Source of the DNA: Micromonospora polyrhachis
GTDB taxonomy: Bacteria; Actinomycetota; Actinomycetes; Mycobacteriales; Micromonosporaceae
Length of the DNA stretch: 64,000 nucleotides
Assembly (NCBI RefSeq): GCF_014203835.1
Contig: NZ_JACHJW010000001.1
Coordinates: 6,336,501 to 6,400,500, forward strand
Direction: 5' to 3'
The position numbers were made by a program, and so were the translations under genes. Of the stretch, positions 17,955-26,180 are shown in pieces. Numbering within the stretch: position 1 is the first letter of the stretch; each line of letters opens with the position of its first letter. The notes below the pieces were generated by a model. The model did not search any database and was not told the DNA's origin. It worked only from the letters and a program-made list of their open reading frames with translations.

Positions 17955-18956
17955 GTGAACGGTGTGGACATGACGGGCGCAGATACCCGGGGTACGACGG
18001 AGCGGGTGCTCACTCTGCTCGGGTTGTTACAGCAGCGCCGGGTCTGGACCGGCCCCGAGCTTGCCGACCGGCTCGGTGTCACGCCCCGCACCGTACGGCG
18101 TGATGTGGACCGGTTGCGCACGCTCGGCTATCCGGTGCAGGCCAGCCAGGGGGTTGGCGGCGGCTACCAGCTCGGTCCGGGACAGGACCTGCCGCCGCTG
18201 CTACTCGATGACGAGGAGGCGATCGCCACCGCGGTCGCGTTACTCGCCGGCGCGGGTGGCGCCAGCGCTGGCGAGGCCGCGCTGCGAGCGTTGACCAAGC
18301 TCGACCGGGTGCTGCCCACCCGGTTGCGGCACGAGGTGCGGATGCTCGCCGGCGCGGTGGACTCCTTCGGCGGTGGCCGTCCGCCGGTCGACCCCGAGGT
18401 GCTCATGACGCTGGCCAGGGCCTGCCGGGACGAGGTCGAGGCCGGCTTCGACTACCCGTCCGGGAGCGGGGTACGACGGCGGCGGGTCGAGCCCTACCGC
18501 CTGGTCGCCTCCGATCGGCGTTGGTACCTCCTCGCCTACGATCTCGATCGCGACGACTGGCGCAGCTTCCGCCTCGACCGGATGACGGAGGTGGCCGCGC
18601 GGACCTGGCGGTTCCACCGGCGTACGGCACCGGACGCGGCGACGTACGTGCAGGAGGGGGTCTCGGCTCGGGTCTACCCGTACCAGGCGCGTTTCCTGGT
18701 GCACGCGTCGGCCGACACGGTACGCGTACAGATTCCGGCGTCGGCAGCCGTCGTACGGCGGCGTGGGGCCGAGTGCTGTGAGGTGGTCAGTGGTGCCGCC
18801 AGCCTCGACTCCGTGCTCATGCACGTGCTTCTGCTGGGGCACGACTTCGAGGTGCTCGACCCGCCGGAGCTTCGAAGGCGCTGTGGCGAGCTGGCGCAGC
18901 GACTGCAGTCGGCCGGCTCGGTGATCTCACCGTTGCCAGACCTGGCGGGGGCCTGA
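17955..18956 (+). CDS. WYL-domain transcriptional regulator (YafY/DeoR type)
   Basis: 333 residues. The N-terminal HTH_11 winged helix is at about 10-70 (RVLTLLGLLQQRRVWTGPEL, then LGVTPRTVRRDVDRLRTLGY). The WYL domain is at about 150-230, with RVEPYRLVASDRRWYLLAYDLDRDDWRSFRLDRM; WYL is thought to bind nucleic-acid-type or other small ligands. A C-terminal WCX-like segment follows. The start is the GTG at 17955, with an ATG five codons later as alternative. Divergent from the DinB-VOC pair and 104 nt upstream of an efflux gene on the same strand; it may control either. Confidence 0.87.
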   Translation: MNGVDMTGADTRGTTERVLTLLGLLQQRRVWTGPELADRLGVTPRTVRRDVDRLRTLGYPVQASQGVGGGYQLGPGQDLPPLLLDDEEAIATAVALLAGAGGASAGEAALRALTKLDRVLPTRLRHEVRMLAGAVDSFGGGRPPVDPEVLMTLARACRDEVEAGFDYPSGSGVRRRRVEPYRLVASDRRWYLLAYDLDRDDWRSFRLDRMTEVAARTWRFHRRTAPDAATYVQEGVSARVYPYQARFLVHASADTVRVQIPASAAVVRRRGAECCEVVSGAASLDSVLMHVLLLGHDFEVLDPPELRRRCGELAQRLQSAGSVISPLPDLAGA

Positions 18957-18997
18957 CCACGTCACTGTCGACCTCAAGGAGGTAGGGCAGAAAGAGA

Positions 18998-19055
18998 TTG
19001 TCTGCAACAGAACTATCCGCTACGGTCTCTCCTGTGTCCCGGTACGACAGGAGAG
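18998..19055 (+). promoter_or_regulatory. Promoter with palindrome overlapping start site and Shine-Dalgarno of the efflux gene
   Basis: A -35-like TTGTCT (18998-19003), a 17-bp spacer and a -10-like TACGGT (19021-19026). Directly after comes a perfect 9-bp inverted repeat, CTCTCCTGT (19027-19035) and ACAGGAGAG (19047-19055), with an 11-nt spacer. The right arm is the Shine-Dalgarno of the GTG start at 19061. It could be a repressor operator at the transcription start or, if transcription begins further upstream, an RNA hairpin hiding the ribosome site. Confidence 0.55.
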
Positions 19056-19060
19056 CAAAC

Positions 19061-20521
19061 GTGTCCACCCCACATACATCCCGGTCCCGCCAACTAGCGC
19101 TCGGTGTACTCGCTACGGGCATGCTGATGGTCATCCTGGACGGCAGCATCGTCACCGTGGCGATGCCGGCCATCGAGGACGACCTCGACCTCTCCGCCGC
19201 CGGTCTCAGTTGGATCGTCAACGCCTACCTGATCGCCTTCGGCAGTCTGTTGCTGCTGGCCGGGCGGCTCGGTGACCTGCTCGGCCGGAAACGCATGTTC
19301 CTGGCCGGCACCGCGATCTTCACCGTGGCCTCGTTGCTGGCCGGCGCGGCCACCACGTCCGGCATGCTGATCGCCGCCCGGTTCCTACAGGGCGTCGGCA
19401 GTGCGATGGCCTCCGCGGTCGGCCTCGGCATCCTGGTCACGCTCTTCACTGAAACCAGGGAACGGGGCCGGGCGATCGCTGTCTTCAGCTTCACCGGTGC
19501 TGCCGGTGCTTCGATCGGCCAAGTGCTCGGTGGGGTCCTCACCGATGCGTTCACCTGGCACTGGATCTTTCTCATCAACCTGCCGATCGGCCTCGTGGTG
19601 CTCGCGATCGCCGTACCCGTGTTGCCCGCCGACCGGGGCCTCGGTCTCGCCGCCGGGGCCGACATCGTCAGTGCACTCCTGGTGACGGCCGGTCTGGTGC
19701 TGGGCATCTACACGGTCAGCAAGATCGAGGAGCATGGCTGGAGTTCGGCGCACACGCTCGGCCTGGGCGCCCTCGCCGTGCTTCTGCTCGGCGCGTTCGT
19801 CCTCCGCCAGGCCACCGCGAAGAACCCGCTCATGCCGCTACGGATCTTCCGGTCCCGGAGCGTCTTCGGCGCCAACCTGGTCCAGATCCTGATGGTCGCC
19901 GCACTGTTCTCGTTCCAGATCCTGGTCGCCCTCTACCTCCAGAAGGTCCTCGAATACGGTGCCACCGAGACCGGGCTGGCGATGCTTCCGGCGGCGATCG
20001 TCATCGGCGCGGTCTCCCTGGGGATATCAGCCCGGCTCAATGCCCGCTTCGGTGAGCGTCGGGTCCTGCTGACCGGCCTCATCCTGCTGATCGGGGTCCT
20101 TGGTCTGCTCGCCCGGGTGCCGGTACGGGCGAACTACCTCACCGACCTGCTGCCGGTGATGCTGCTCGCCGCCGGTTTCGGGCTCGCCCTGCCGGCGCTG
20201 ACGACACTCGGCATGTCCGGGGCCGGACGCGACGACGCCGGGCTGGTCTCCGGGCTGTTCAACACCACCCAGCAGGTTGGCATGGCACTGGGCGTCGCGG
20301 TGTTGTCCACCCTGGCCGCATTCCGTACCAACAGCCTGCTCGCCGAGGGTGCGAGTCAGGCCGTGGCGTTGACCGGTGGGTACCACCTGGCCTTCGCCGT
20401 GGGGGCCGGGCTGCTCGTCGTCGCCTTTCTCCTCACCCTTGTGGTGCTACGCCAGCCGAAGCCGCCGGTTCGGGCCGGGGCCGATGACGACACCCCGGCC
20501 GCCACGCAACTCGTCGGCTGA
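19061..20521 (+). CDS. DHA2-family MFS drug efflux transporter
   Basis: 486 residues with about 14 TM segments. TM1 has the DHA2 signature LDGSIVTVAMPAIEDDL. Motif A is GRLGDLLGRKRMFLAG, motif C lies in GAAGASIGQVLGGVLTDAFTWHWIF, and INLPIGLVVLAIAVPVLP follows in TM6. The GTG at 19061 (AGGAGAG 6 nt upstream) is preferred over the in-frame TTG at 18998, which lies in the -35 element. A drug or metabolite exporter; substrate unknown. The preceding WYL gene could be its regulator. Confidence 0.88.
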   Translation: MSTPHTSRSRQLALGVLATGMLMVILDGSIVTVAMPAIEDDLDLSAAGLSWIVNAYLIAFGSLLLLAGRLGDLLGRKRMFLAGTAIFTVASLLAGAATTSGMLIAARFLQGVGSAMASAVGLGILVTLFTETRERGRAIAVFSFTGAAGASIGQVLGGVLTDAFTWHWIFLINLPIGLVVLAIAVPVLPADRGLGLAAGADIVSALLVTAGLVLGIYTVSKIEEHGWSSAHTLGLGALAVLLLGAFVLRQATAKNPLMPLRIFRSRSVFGANLVQILMVAALFSFQILVALYLQKVLEYGATETGLAMLPAAIVIGAVSLGISARLNARFGERRVLLTGLILLIGVLGLLARVPVRANYLTDLLPVMLLAAGFGLALPALTTLGMSGAGRDDAGLVSGLFNTTQQVGMALGVAVLSTLAAFRTNSLLAEGASQAVALTGGYHLAFAVGAGLLVVAFLLTLVVLRQPKPPVRAGADDDTPAATQLVG

Positions 20522-20715
20522 CCGGCTCACCTCTGGTGGTGCTGCGCGCCGCCGGTCGGGTCCGCTGCGCAGTGGCCCTGGTCGCGGCGGCGCACACGCC
20601 CGGCACCACCCGAAGAAACCTCGGAGCGACCGCGCTGGCGTGGAGTGAGAACTTTTCGCAAACAGTGCCAGCGGGGGTAGCGGCGGTTCGTCCTCGACCA
20701 CTACATATATAGACC

Positions 20716-22341
20716 ATGACGAACGTCCTTGATCGCCGGACCCTGCTCCAGATCGCCGGCGCGACGGCCGGCGCGACTGTCCTCTCCGGTGCGACAATCG
20801 CGGCCGGAACCGCCCAAGCGGCCGACACCGCCTTCCGACACGGGGTGGCCTCCGGCGATCCGCTGCCCGACGGCATCCTGCTCTGGACCCGGGTCACCCC
20901 CTCCGCCGACGCGCTGCCCGGATCCGGCATCGGCCCGGACGTCCAGGTTCGCTGGCAGGTGGCCCGGGATCCGGACTTCGCAACGGTGGTCACCGGCGGC
21001 GTGCTGACCACGGGAACGGCACGGGACCATACCGTGAAGGTGGAGGTGACCGGCCTCGCTGCGGCGACCACCTACTGGTACCGCTTCGGCTACGACGGTG
21101 CCTGGTCGCCGCCCGGGCGGACGATGACGGCCCCGGCAGCCGATGCCGCCATCGACCGGCTGCGGATGGGGGTGGTCTCCTGCGCCAACTGGGAGGCCGG
21201 CCACTTCTCCGCCTATCGACATCTGGCCGAGCGGGGAGACCTCAACCTGGTGGTCCACCTCGGCGACTACCTCTACGAGTACGGCACCGGCGAGTTCGCC
21301 GCCGCCGGGCGGGTGGTACGCCCGGTGCAGCCCACGCACGAGGTGCTCACCCTGGCCGACTACCGGATCCGGCACGCCCTCTACAAGACTGACCCGGACC
21401 TGCGTGCGCTGCACGCGTCGGTGCCCTGGGTGATCACCTGGGACGACCACGAGGTCGCCAACGACCAGTGGTCCGGCGGCGCGGGTAACCACACCGAGGG
21501 AGAAGAAGGCGCGTACGTCGATCGGCTGGCCGCCGCACGGCAGGCGTACTTCGAGTGGATGCCGGTACGCGTCGGTACGGAGGGAGCGATCTATCGTCGA
21601 CTGCGCTTCGGTCAGCTACTCGAACTGTCCATGCTGGATCTGCGGACGTACCGGTCGCAACAGTCCTCCGGCACCGGGGTGGACGACCCGGACCGGAGCA
21701 TCACCGGCGAGGCGCAGATGACCTGGCTCAAGAACGGCCTGACCGGATCCACCGCGCGCTGGAAACTGGTCGGCAATCCGGTGATGATCGCCCGGCTGGA
21801 CGTGGGGTCGCTGCCGGCCTGGCTGCTCGGGCCGTTGGGCAAGCTGCTCGGCATCCCGGAGAACGGTGGAGTCATCAACGCCGACCAGTGGGACGGCTAC
21901 AACGCCGACCGCAACGAGTTGATCGACCACCTGCGGACCGCCGGGACCCGGAACGTCGTCTTCCTGACCGGTGACATCCACACCTCCTGGGCGAACGAGT
22001 TGACCACCCGGTCGACCGGTACGACCAACCCGGCCGCTGCGGAGTTCGTCGTACCGTCGGTGACCAGCGACAACATCAACGACTTCCTCCGCCTGCCGGC
22101 GGGCAATGGGCTGAGCACGCTGGCCGCCAGCCTGATCCGGACCACCAACGGGCACGTGCGGTGGACCGAGTTGGACGGTCACGGCTACGGCGTGGTCGAG
22201 GTGACCCCGCAGCACTGCCGGATGGACTGGTACCACCTGGCGGACCGGACCAGCCCGACCAGCGGTAGTCGCTGGGTCGCGGGCTGGTCGGCCGGTGCCG
22301 GCTCGTCGAAACTGCGTCAGGAGACCAGCGCGATGGCCTGA
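20716..22341 (+). CDS. phoD: PhoD-type alkaline phosphatase / phosphodiesterase, Tat-exported
   Basis: 541 residues. The N-terminus has a twin-arginine signal (LDRRTLLQIAG) and a likely cleavage after AQA near residue 35. The PhoD N-terminal beta domain (FRHGVASGDPLPDGILLWTRV) is followed by the metallophosphatase core: VVHLGDYLYEYG, VPWVITWDDHEVANDQW, LDLRTYR and VVFLTGDIHTSWANEL, supplying the iron and calcium ligands. It would hydrolyse phosphate mono- or diesters such as teichoic acids outside the cell. The ATG lies a few bases after an AT-rich stretch (CATATATAG) that can serve as -10. A GTTCGTCCTCG stretch (20686-20696) resembles a PHO-box half but is unproven. Confidence 0.9.
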   Translation: MTNVLDRRTLLQIAGATAGATVLSGATIAAGTAQAADTAFRHGVASGDPLPDGILLWTRVTPSADALPGSGIGPDVQVRWQVARDPDFATVVTGGVLTTGTARDHTVKVEVTGLAAATTYWYRFGYDGAWSPPGRTMTAPAADAAIDRLRMGVVSCANWEAGHFSAYRHLAERGDLNLVVHLGDYLYEYGTGEFAAAGRVVRPVQPTHEVLTLADYRIRHALYKTDPDLRALHASVPWVITWDDHEVANDQWSGGAGNHTEGEEGAYVDRLAAARQAYFEWMPVRVGTEGAIYRRLRFGQLLELSMLDLRTYRSQQSSGTGVDDPDRSITGEAQMTWLKNGLTGSTARWKLVGNPVMIARLDVGSLPAWLLGPLGKLLGIPENGGVINADQWDGYNADRNELIDHLRTAGTRNVVFLTGDIHTSWANELTTRSTGTTNPAAAEFVVPSVTSDNINDFLRLPAGNGLSTLAASLIRTTNGHVRWTELDGHGYGVVEVTPQHCRMDWYHLADRTSPTSGSRWVAGWSAGAGSSKLRQETSAMA

Positions 22342-22369
22342 GTCTGCCCCGGACGGTCAGCCGAGCCCG

Positions 22370-23233
22370 TTACTTGAGGTGCCAGGACTGGTTCGGCTGG
22401 CCCAGGCAGGGCCAGAGCACGATCGGTGTTCCGTTGGCGGTTCGTTGTTTGAAGGCGTCCAGGCACTTCTTGGCGTAGCGACTGACCAGGTCGTCGGTGT
22501 CGTTGAGGTGGAACTGCTGCCACGGCTTGCCGTTGCATTCGAACATCTGCACCTGGGTGAGGTCGTCGGTGGCCGAGTAGGGCAGGTCCATGCAGAGTCC
22601 GCCGGCGCGGATGGTGCCGTCCCGCCGCAGCTCCCACCGTTGGTACGCCGAGGCGTTACAGGTCTGTAGCGTCAGCGGCACACCGCTCCCACCGCCGGTC
22701 AGGCATTTTCCGGAGGCCTCGTTGACCAGCGAGCCGGTCCTGGCGGGTGGCGGGGCGGCCTTCGGTGACTTTGAGTTGGCCGGGTTGGACGCGGTGTGCG
22801 TCGTTGTGGGGGTGGTGCTCGCACTGGCCCTGGCCGACGGGGGCGGGGTGGCTGTCGATGTGGGTGCCGTCAGCGCGCCCATCGGTGCCGCCGCCTGGTC
22901 ACCGGCCATCATCTCGGTCGGCGACTGGCCGTTGTTGTCGTCGTCGGCGGACCTCAGCAGCGGAACAGCTACCACCAGCATTCCGACCGCCAGCACCCCT
23001 GCCAGCGTGAGCACTATCGGCAGTCGTGACCTGCGGGCCGGTCGGGGCGGTTCCGGTGGTCCTGGCTCGGCCTCGTTCTCGGTTGCCACATTCGGCGGGG
23101 ATCCGGCCGGTGCGTTCGGGACCACTGCCGGCCCGCCGTGGGTGATCGTCGGATCCGACTCTGCCCACGGATCCACTGCGGGAAACTGGGTCGAGTACGG
23201 TTCGAGGGGGCTCGACGAGTCATCGTCAGGCAC
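22370..23233 (-). CDS. Membrane-anchored ricin-type beta-trefoil lectin domain protein
   Basis: 287 residues. A cytoplasmic N-terminus (about 75 residues, acidic and Pro-rich, then RPARRSR) precedes one TM helix (LPIVLTLAGVLAVGMLVVAVPLL, about 77-99), an S/T/P-rich extracytoplasmic linker, and a single ricin/CBM13 beta-trefoil from about 168. Its three subrepeats end in QRWELR, QQFHL and QSWHL (QxW motif) with paired Cys. It probably binds surface or external polysaccharide. The GTG at 23233 has AGGAGTGG upstream and gives a clean topology; the open frame further upstream is antisense to the M23 gene. Divergent from the M23 peptidase, suggesting a shared cell-wall role. Confidence 0.85.
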   Translation of the reverse strand: MPDDDSSSPLEPYSTQFPAVDPWAESDPTITHGGPAVVPNAPAGSPPNVATENEAEPGPPEPPRPARRSRLPIVLTLAGVLAVGMLVVAVPLLRSADDDNNGQSPTEMMAGDQAAAPMGALTAPTSTATPPPSARASASTTPTTTHTASNPANSKSPKAAPPPARTGSLVNEASGKCLTGGGSGVPLTLQTCNASAYQRWELRRDGTIRAGGLCMDLPYSATDDLTQVQMFECNGKPWQQFHLNDTDDLVSRYAKKCLDAFKQRTANGTPIVLWPCLGQPNQSWHLK

Positions 23234-23518
23234 GGGGCCACTCCTGAAGTGTGGTCGCGAACAGTCGACCGGCCGCGGCCGGCTGCGGTCGATTCCGTCA
23301 TTCTGCCTGTCCGTGATCCTTCGATCTATCTGGCCTCGGACGTGACGGGGTGCGGGGCCGTGGCGGGCGGTCGCGATCACCACCGCTGGTGTGTGAGTGA
23401 ACCGGGCCCTGGGCGAAGGAAATCGCCAACGTTCCTCCGCTGACTGTCGACTTCTTTCGCTGGCTGCTCTACTGTGACAGCGATCAGAGCGATATTTATC
23501 GATGTTCGGAGGTGTGTC

Positions 23519-24691
23519 ATGATCCGACTGCGACGTTGGCTGGCCGGCGCCGTTGCCGCAATGCTGGGCGGCAGCGTGCTCGCCTGGCCAGCAGCCGGCC
23601 AGGCGGCACCCGCCATCGAAGGGATGAGCGTTACCGAGGCGGTCACGGCGGAACTGTTGGGAAAGCAGGCAGTCACGGCGGCCCACGCGAACCACTCCGC
23701 GGACGTACGGGTGGCCGTCACCCGTACGAAGGGCCGCTGGGCCTTCGGTACCGCCGTGGTGGTCACCGGCCACGAGGCGGACGCCCATCCGGTCGGTGCG
23801 ATCTTCCTCGCTCACGACGAGGGCGGCACCTGGCGGACCGCCTTTGACGGTGAGCCGGCTTTCAGTGAGTTGGCCGCCGAGTCGCCGCTGGTGACCGAGG
23901 AGGAGCGGAACGTCTTCACCGCCGGCCCAGGAGTCAAATACGCCAACGGCGACTACCGTACCGGTATGGCCCTGCCGTTCGCCGTCGGGCAGACCTGGAC
24001 GCTGACCGGCGGCCCGCACGGTTGGGGTGGCGGTGCGCCGCTGAGCTCCATCGACCTGGCCGGCGGCGACCAGGTGGTCCGCGCCGCCCGCGCCGGTACG
24101 GCGTACACCATGTGCCAGGGCTGGGTCCGGGTCATCCACGACCGCGGCTACTCGACCGACTACTACCACCTGTGGAGCAACATCTCGGCCAACGGAACGG
24201 CCGTGGCCCAGGGTGCCTACCTCGGTTACACCGGCACCGACGTCACCTGCGGTGGATCCGCCACCGGTCGGCACGTCCACTTCGGTCTGCGGCAGAACAG
24301 CGCCTACGTGCCGATCGCCGGCCACGACCTCGGTAAATGGGTGATCAACAGTGGGGCCGCCGCCTACCAGGGCGGTGCCCGGCACGGCTCGACCTACATC
24401 GGCGTCGGCGGGGCCATCTACAACCATGGTCCCCTCGGCTTCACGCAGGCAGTCGTCGACGCCAACGGCGGCGGCACGCTGACCAGGCGCTCCGGGCCGG
24501 GCACCGGCTACGGTGCCGTTGGATCAGTTGGCGACGGCGCCACCGTCACCATCTCTTGCTCTGGAAACGGCACGTCGCACACCGGTCGGTACGGCACCAC
24601 CGCCCTGTGGAACCGGCTCAGCGACGGCAGCTGGGTCTCCGACGCCTACCTCTGGACCGGGGTCAACGGCACCGTCAACGGCTACTGCTGA
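23519..24691 (+). CDS. Secreted M23-family (LasA/beta-lytic-like) metallopeptidase with C-terminal SH3-like domain
   Basis: 390 residues. A Sec signal peptide (IRLRRWLAGAVAAMLGGSVL, cleavage after GQA near 29) is followed by a propeptide-like region. The peptidase domain has HGWGGGAPLSSIDLAGGD (zinc His and Asp, in the SS(I/L)D form of LasA/beta-lytic enzymes), STDYYHLWS and the GRHVHFGLR zinc motif. Residues about 320-388 form an SH3b-like domain (LTRRSGPGTGYGAVGSV, LWNRLSDGSWVSDAYLWT). It would cut peptidoglycan cross-bridges. The ATG at 23519 has GGAGGTG 5 nt upstream. Divergent from the lectin gene; convergent hairpin downstream. Confidence 0.9.
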   Translation: MIRLRRWLAGAVAAMLGGSVLAWPAAGQAAPAIEGMSVTEAVTAELLGKQAVTAAHANHSADVRVAVTRTKGRWAFGTAVVVTGHEADAHPVGAIFLAHDEGGTWRTAFDGEPAFSELAAESPLVTEEERNVFTAGPGVKYANGDYRTGMALPFAVGQTWTLTGGPHGWGGGAPLSSIDLAGGDQVVRAARAGTAYTMCQGWVRVIHDRGYSTDYYHLWSNISANGTAVAQGAYLGYTGTDVTCGGSATGRHVHFGLRQNSAYVPIAGHDLGKWVINSGAAAYQGGARHGSTYIGVGGAIYNHGPLGFTQAVVDANGGGTLTRRSGPGTGYGAVGSVGDGATVTISCSGNGTSHTGRYGTTALWNRLSDGSWVSDAYLWTGVNGTVNGYC

Positions 24692-24703
24692 CCAGCTGTG
24701 CGT

Positions 24704-24736
24704 GGGGCAGGCGGCGCGATCTCGGCCACCTGCCCC
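24704..24736. terminator. Hairpin between convergent M23 and GH43 genes
   Basis: GGGGCAGG (24704-24711) and CCTGCCCC (24729-24736), perfect 8-bp arms with a 17-nt loop, placed between the two convergent stops. Confidence 0.5.
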
Positions 24737-24752
24737 CTACCGCGTGATCCGG

Positions 24753-26060
24753 TCAGGCAACCTCGATGTAGTCGAGTTCGGCCCAGCGGGAGCGGTGCTG
24801 TAGTCGGATGGTGTTCCAGCCGGCGTTCATCGTCACGTCAACCGGCACCTGCCGGTAGCTGTCCCAGCCGGTGTTGGGATAGTTCACCACCAGCTGCGTA
24901 CCGCCGTTGACAGTCATGGTGTGCTGGGCGTCGCCGTAACCGGCGGCGTAGGCGACATGGACCGTGTACGAACCGGCCCGGGGTACGTACACCGACAGGT
25001 CGACCCAGCTGTCGGCGTAGTCGATGTAGGCGGCCACCGCTGCCTGCGAGGCGTTGACGGCGTTGGTGCGTACCCGCGCGTTGTGCAGCGTGCCCCGCTC
25101 GGCCTCGGTGCGGACCCGACTACCGCGCACCACCGGGTAGTCATTGGCCCACCCGAGGTCGGCCCGGTACATACCCCGGCTGCCCGTGGCCAGCCAGCCA
25201 TGCAGGAAGACGTTGCCACCAACGGCGTCGATGTCCGCGCCACCCGGCCCGTTCACCGCACCGTCCACCGTGCCGGTGGTGATCAATGGCCGGTAGGCCT
25301 TGACGTAGCGCCCGGTCAGCGTCGGCGAAACGGCGTAGCTGGTGTGGTATCCGGAATTGCCGTACGAGCCACCGGAGTAGAACAGCACGTACTGCGAGGC
25401 GCGGCGGACCAGCACCGGGGCCTCGATTACACCGGCCTCCTCAGAACGGTCGTTGCGCAGCAACTCGATCCGGCCGCCCTGGAAGGTCAGCCCGTCGGCG
25501 GCGACAGGTTGTAGCCAGATCGAGGTGGGCTGCCCGATCGCATTGCCGTCGTCCTTGTAGAGCAGGTAGTGGCGGCCATCGGCGTCGACGAAACTCGCCG
25601 GGTCGATGTCGCCACCCTCACCAGCGTTGCAGACCAGCGGAGCGGTGCCGACCGGTTGAAACGGACCGAGTGGAGCGGTGGCCAGCGCCGCACCGATGCA
25701 TTGCCGGCCAGCAGCCTGGCTGCGCGCGGTGTAGTAGAGCAGGTACCGACCGTCGGCACGCTGGGACACGTCAGGTGCCCAGGTCAGTCCGCCGCTGGCC
25801 CAGGCGCCGAGCTGCGGTAACGCGTCGCCGCGTACGGTCCACGGGCCGCTTGCCTCGGGAGCGGTGGCCACCGGTACGTTCGGTCCGCTGTTGGTGGAGT
25901 AGGCGTAGTAGGTGCCGCCGAAGCGGGACACGTCCGGGTCGGGGAAGTCGCGGTTGATCAGCAACGCCGGTCGTACGGTCGCAGCCAGCGCCGGGGCGGG
26001 CAGCCAGAGCGCGCCCAGGACGGTGGCGAGGGCCGAGACAACGGCCAACGCACGTTTCAT
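24753..26060 (-). CDS. Secreted GH43-family glycoside hydrolase with C-terminal CBM6/35-like module
   Basis: 435 residues. Sec signal (KRALAVVSALATVLGALWL, cleavage after ALA near 27). The five-bladed beta-propeller of GH43 has the catalytic base Asp in NRDFPDPDVSRFGGTYYAYS, the middle Asp in GGDIDPASFVDADGRHYLLY and the general acid Glu in EEAGVIEAPVLVRRASQYVLFYS. From about 312 a carbohydrate-binding beta-sandwich follows (TEAERGTLHNARV, WVDLSVYVPRAGSYTVHVAY, GWNTIRLQH, ELDYIEV). It likely acts on arabinan or xylan side chains. The ATG at 26060 has AGGAG. A GAGAG-GTT-CTCTC palindrome (26121-26133) upstream is a possible regulator site. Confidence 0.88.
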   Translation of the reverse strand: MKRALAVVSALATVLGALWLPAPALAATVRPALLINRDFPDPDVSRFGGTYYAYSTNSGPNVPVATAPEASGPWTVRGDALPQLGAWASGGLTWAPDVSQRADGRYLLYYTARSQAAGRQCIGAALATAPLGPFQPVGTAPLVCNAGEGGDIDPASFVDADGRHYLLYKDDGNAIGQPTSIWLQPVAADGLTFQGGRIELLRNDRSEEAGVIEAPVLVRRASQYVLFYSGGSYGNSGYHTSYAVSPTLTGRYVKAYRPLITTGTVDGAVNGPGGADIDAVGGNVFLHGWLATGSRGMYRADLGWANDYPVVRGSRVRTEAERGTLHNARVRTNAVNASQAAVAAYIDYADSWVDLSVYVPRAGSYTVHVAYAAGYGDAQHTMTVNGGTQLVVNYPNTGWDSYRQVPVDVTMNAGWNTIRLQHRSRWAELDYIEVA

Positions 26061-26180
26061 CGGAGCTCCTCTCTCCGTAGCGGTTTGTGGTCGCGAAGAC
26101 GCTGCCATGCTAGGGGTGACGAGAGGTTCTCTCAAAGAAGCATGTCGATTGATTTGTGTGGCCTCGTCGGACCGTCGCCG

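Noticed and set aside
23234-24427. A long N-terminal extension of the ricin-lectin frame
   Set aside because: It is antisense to the M23 peptidase and low in complexity; the GTG at 23233 has a good Shine-Dalgarno and gives a clean TM topology.
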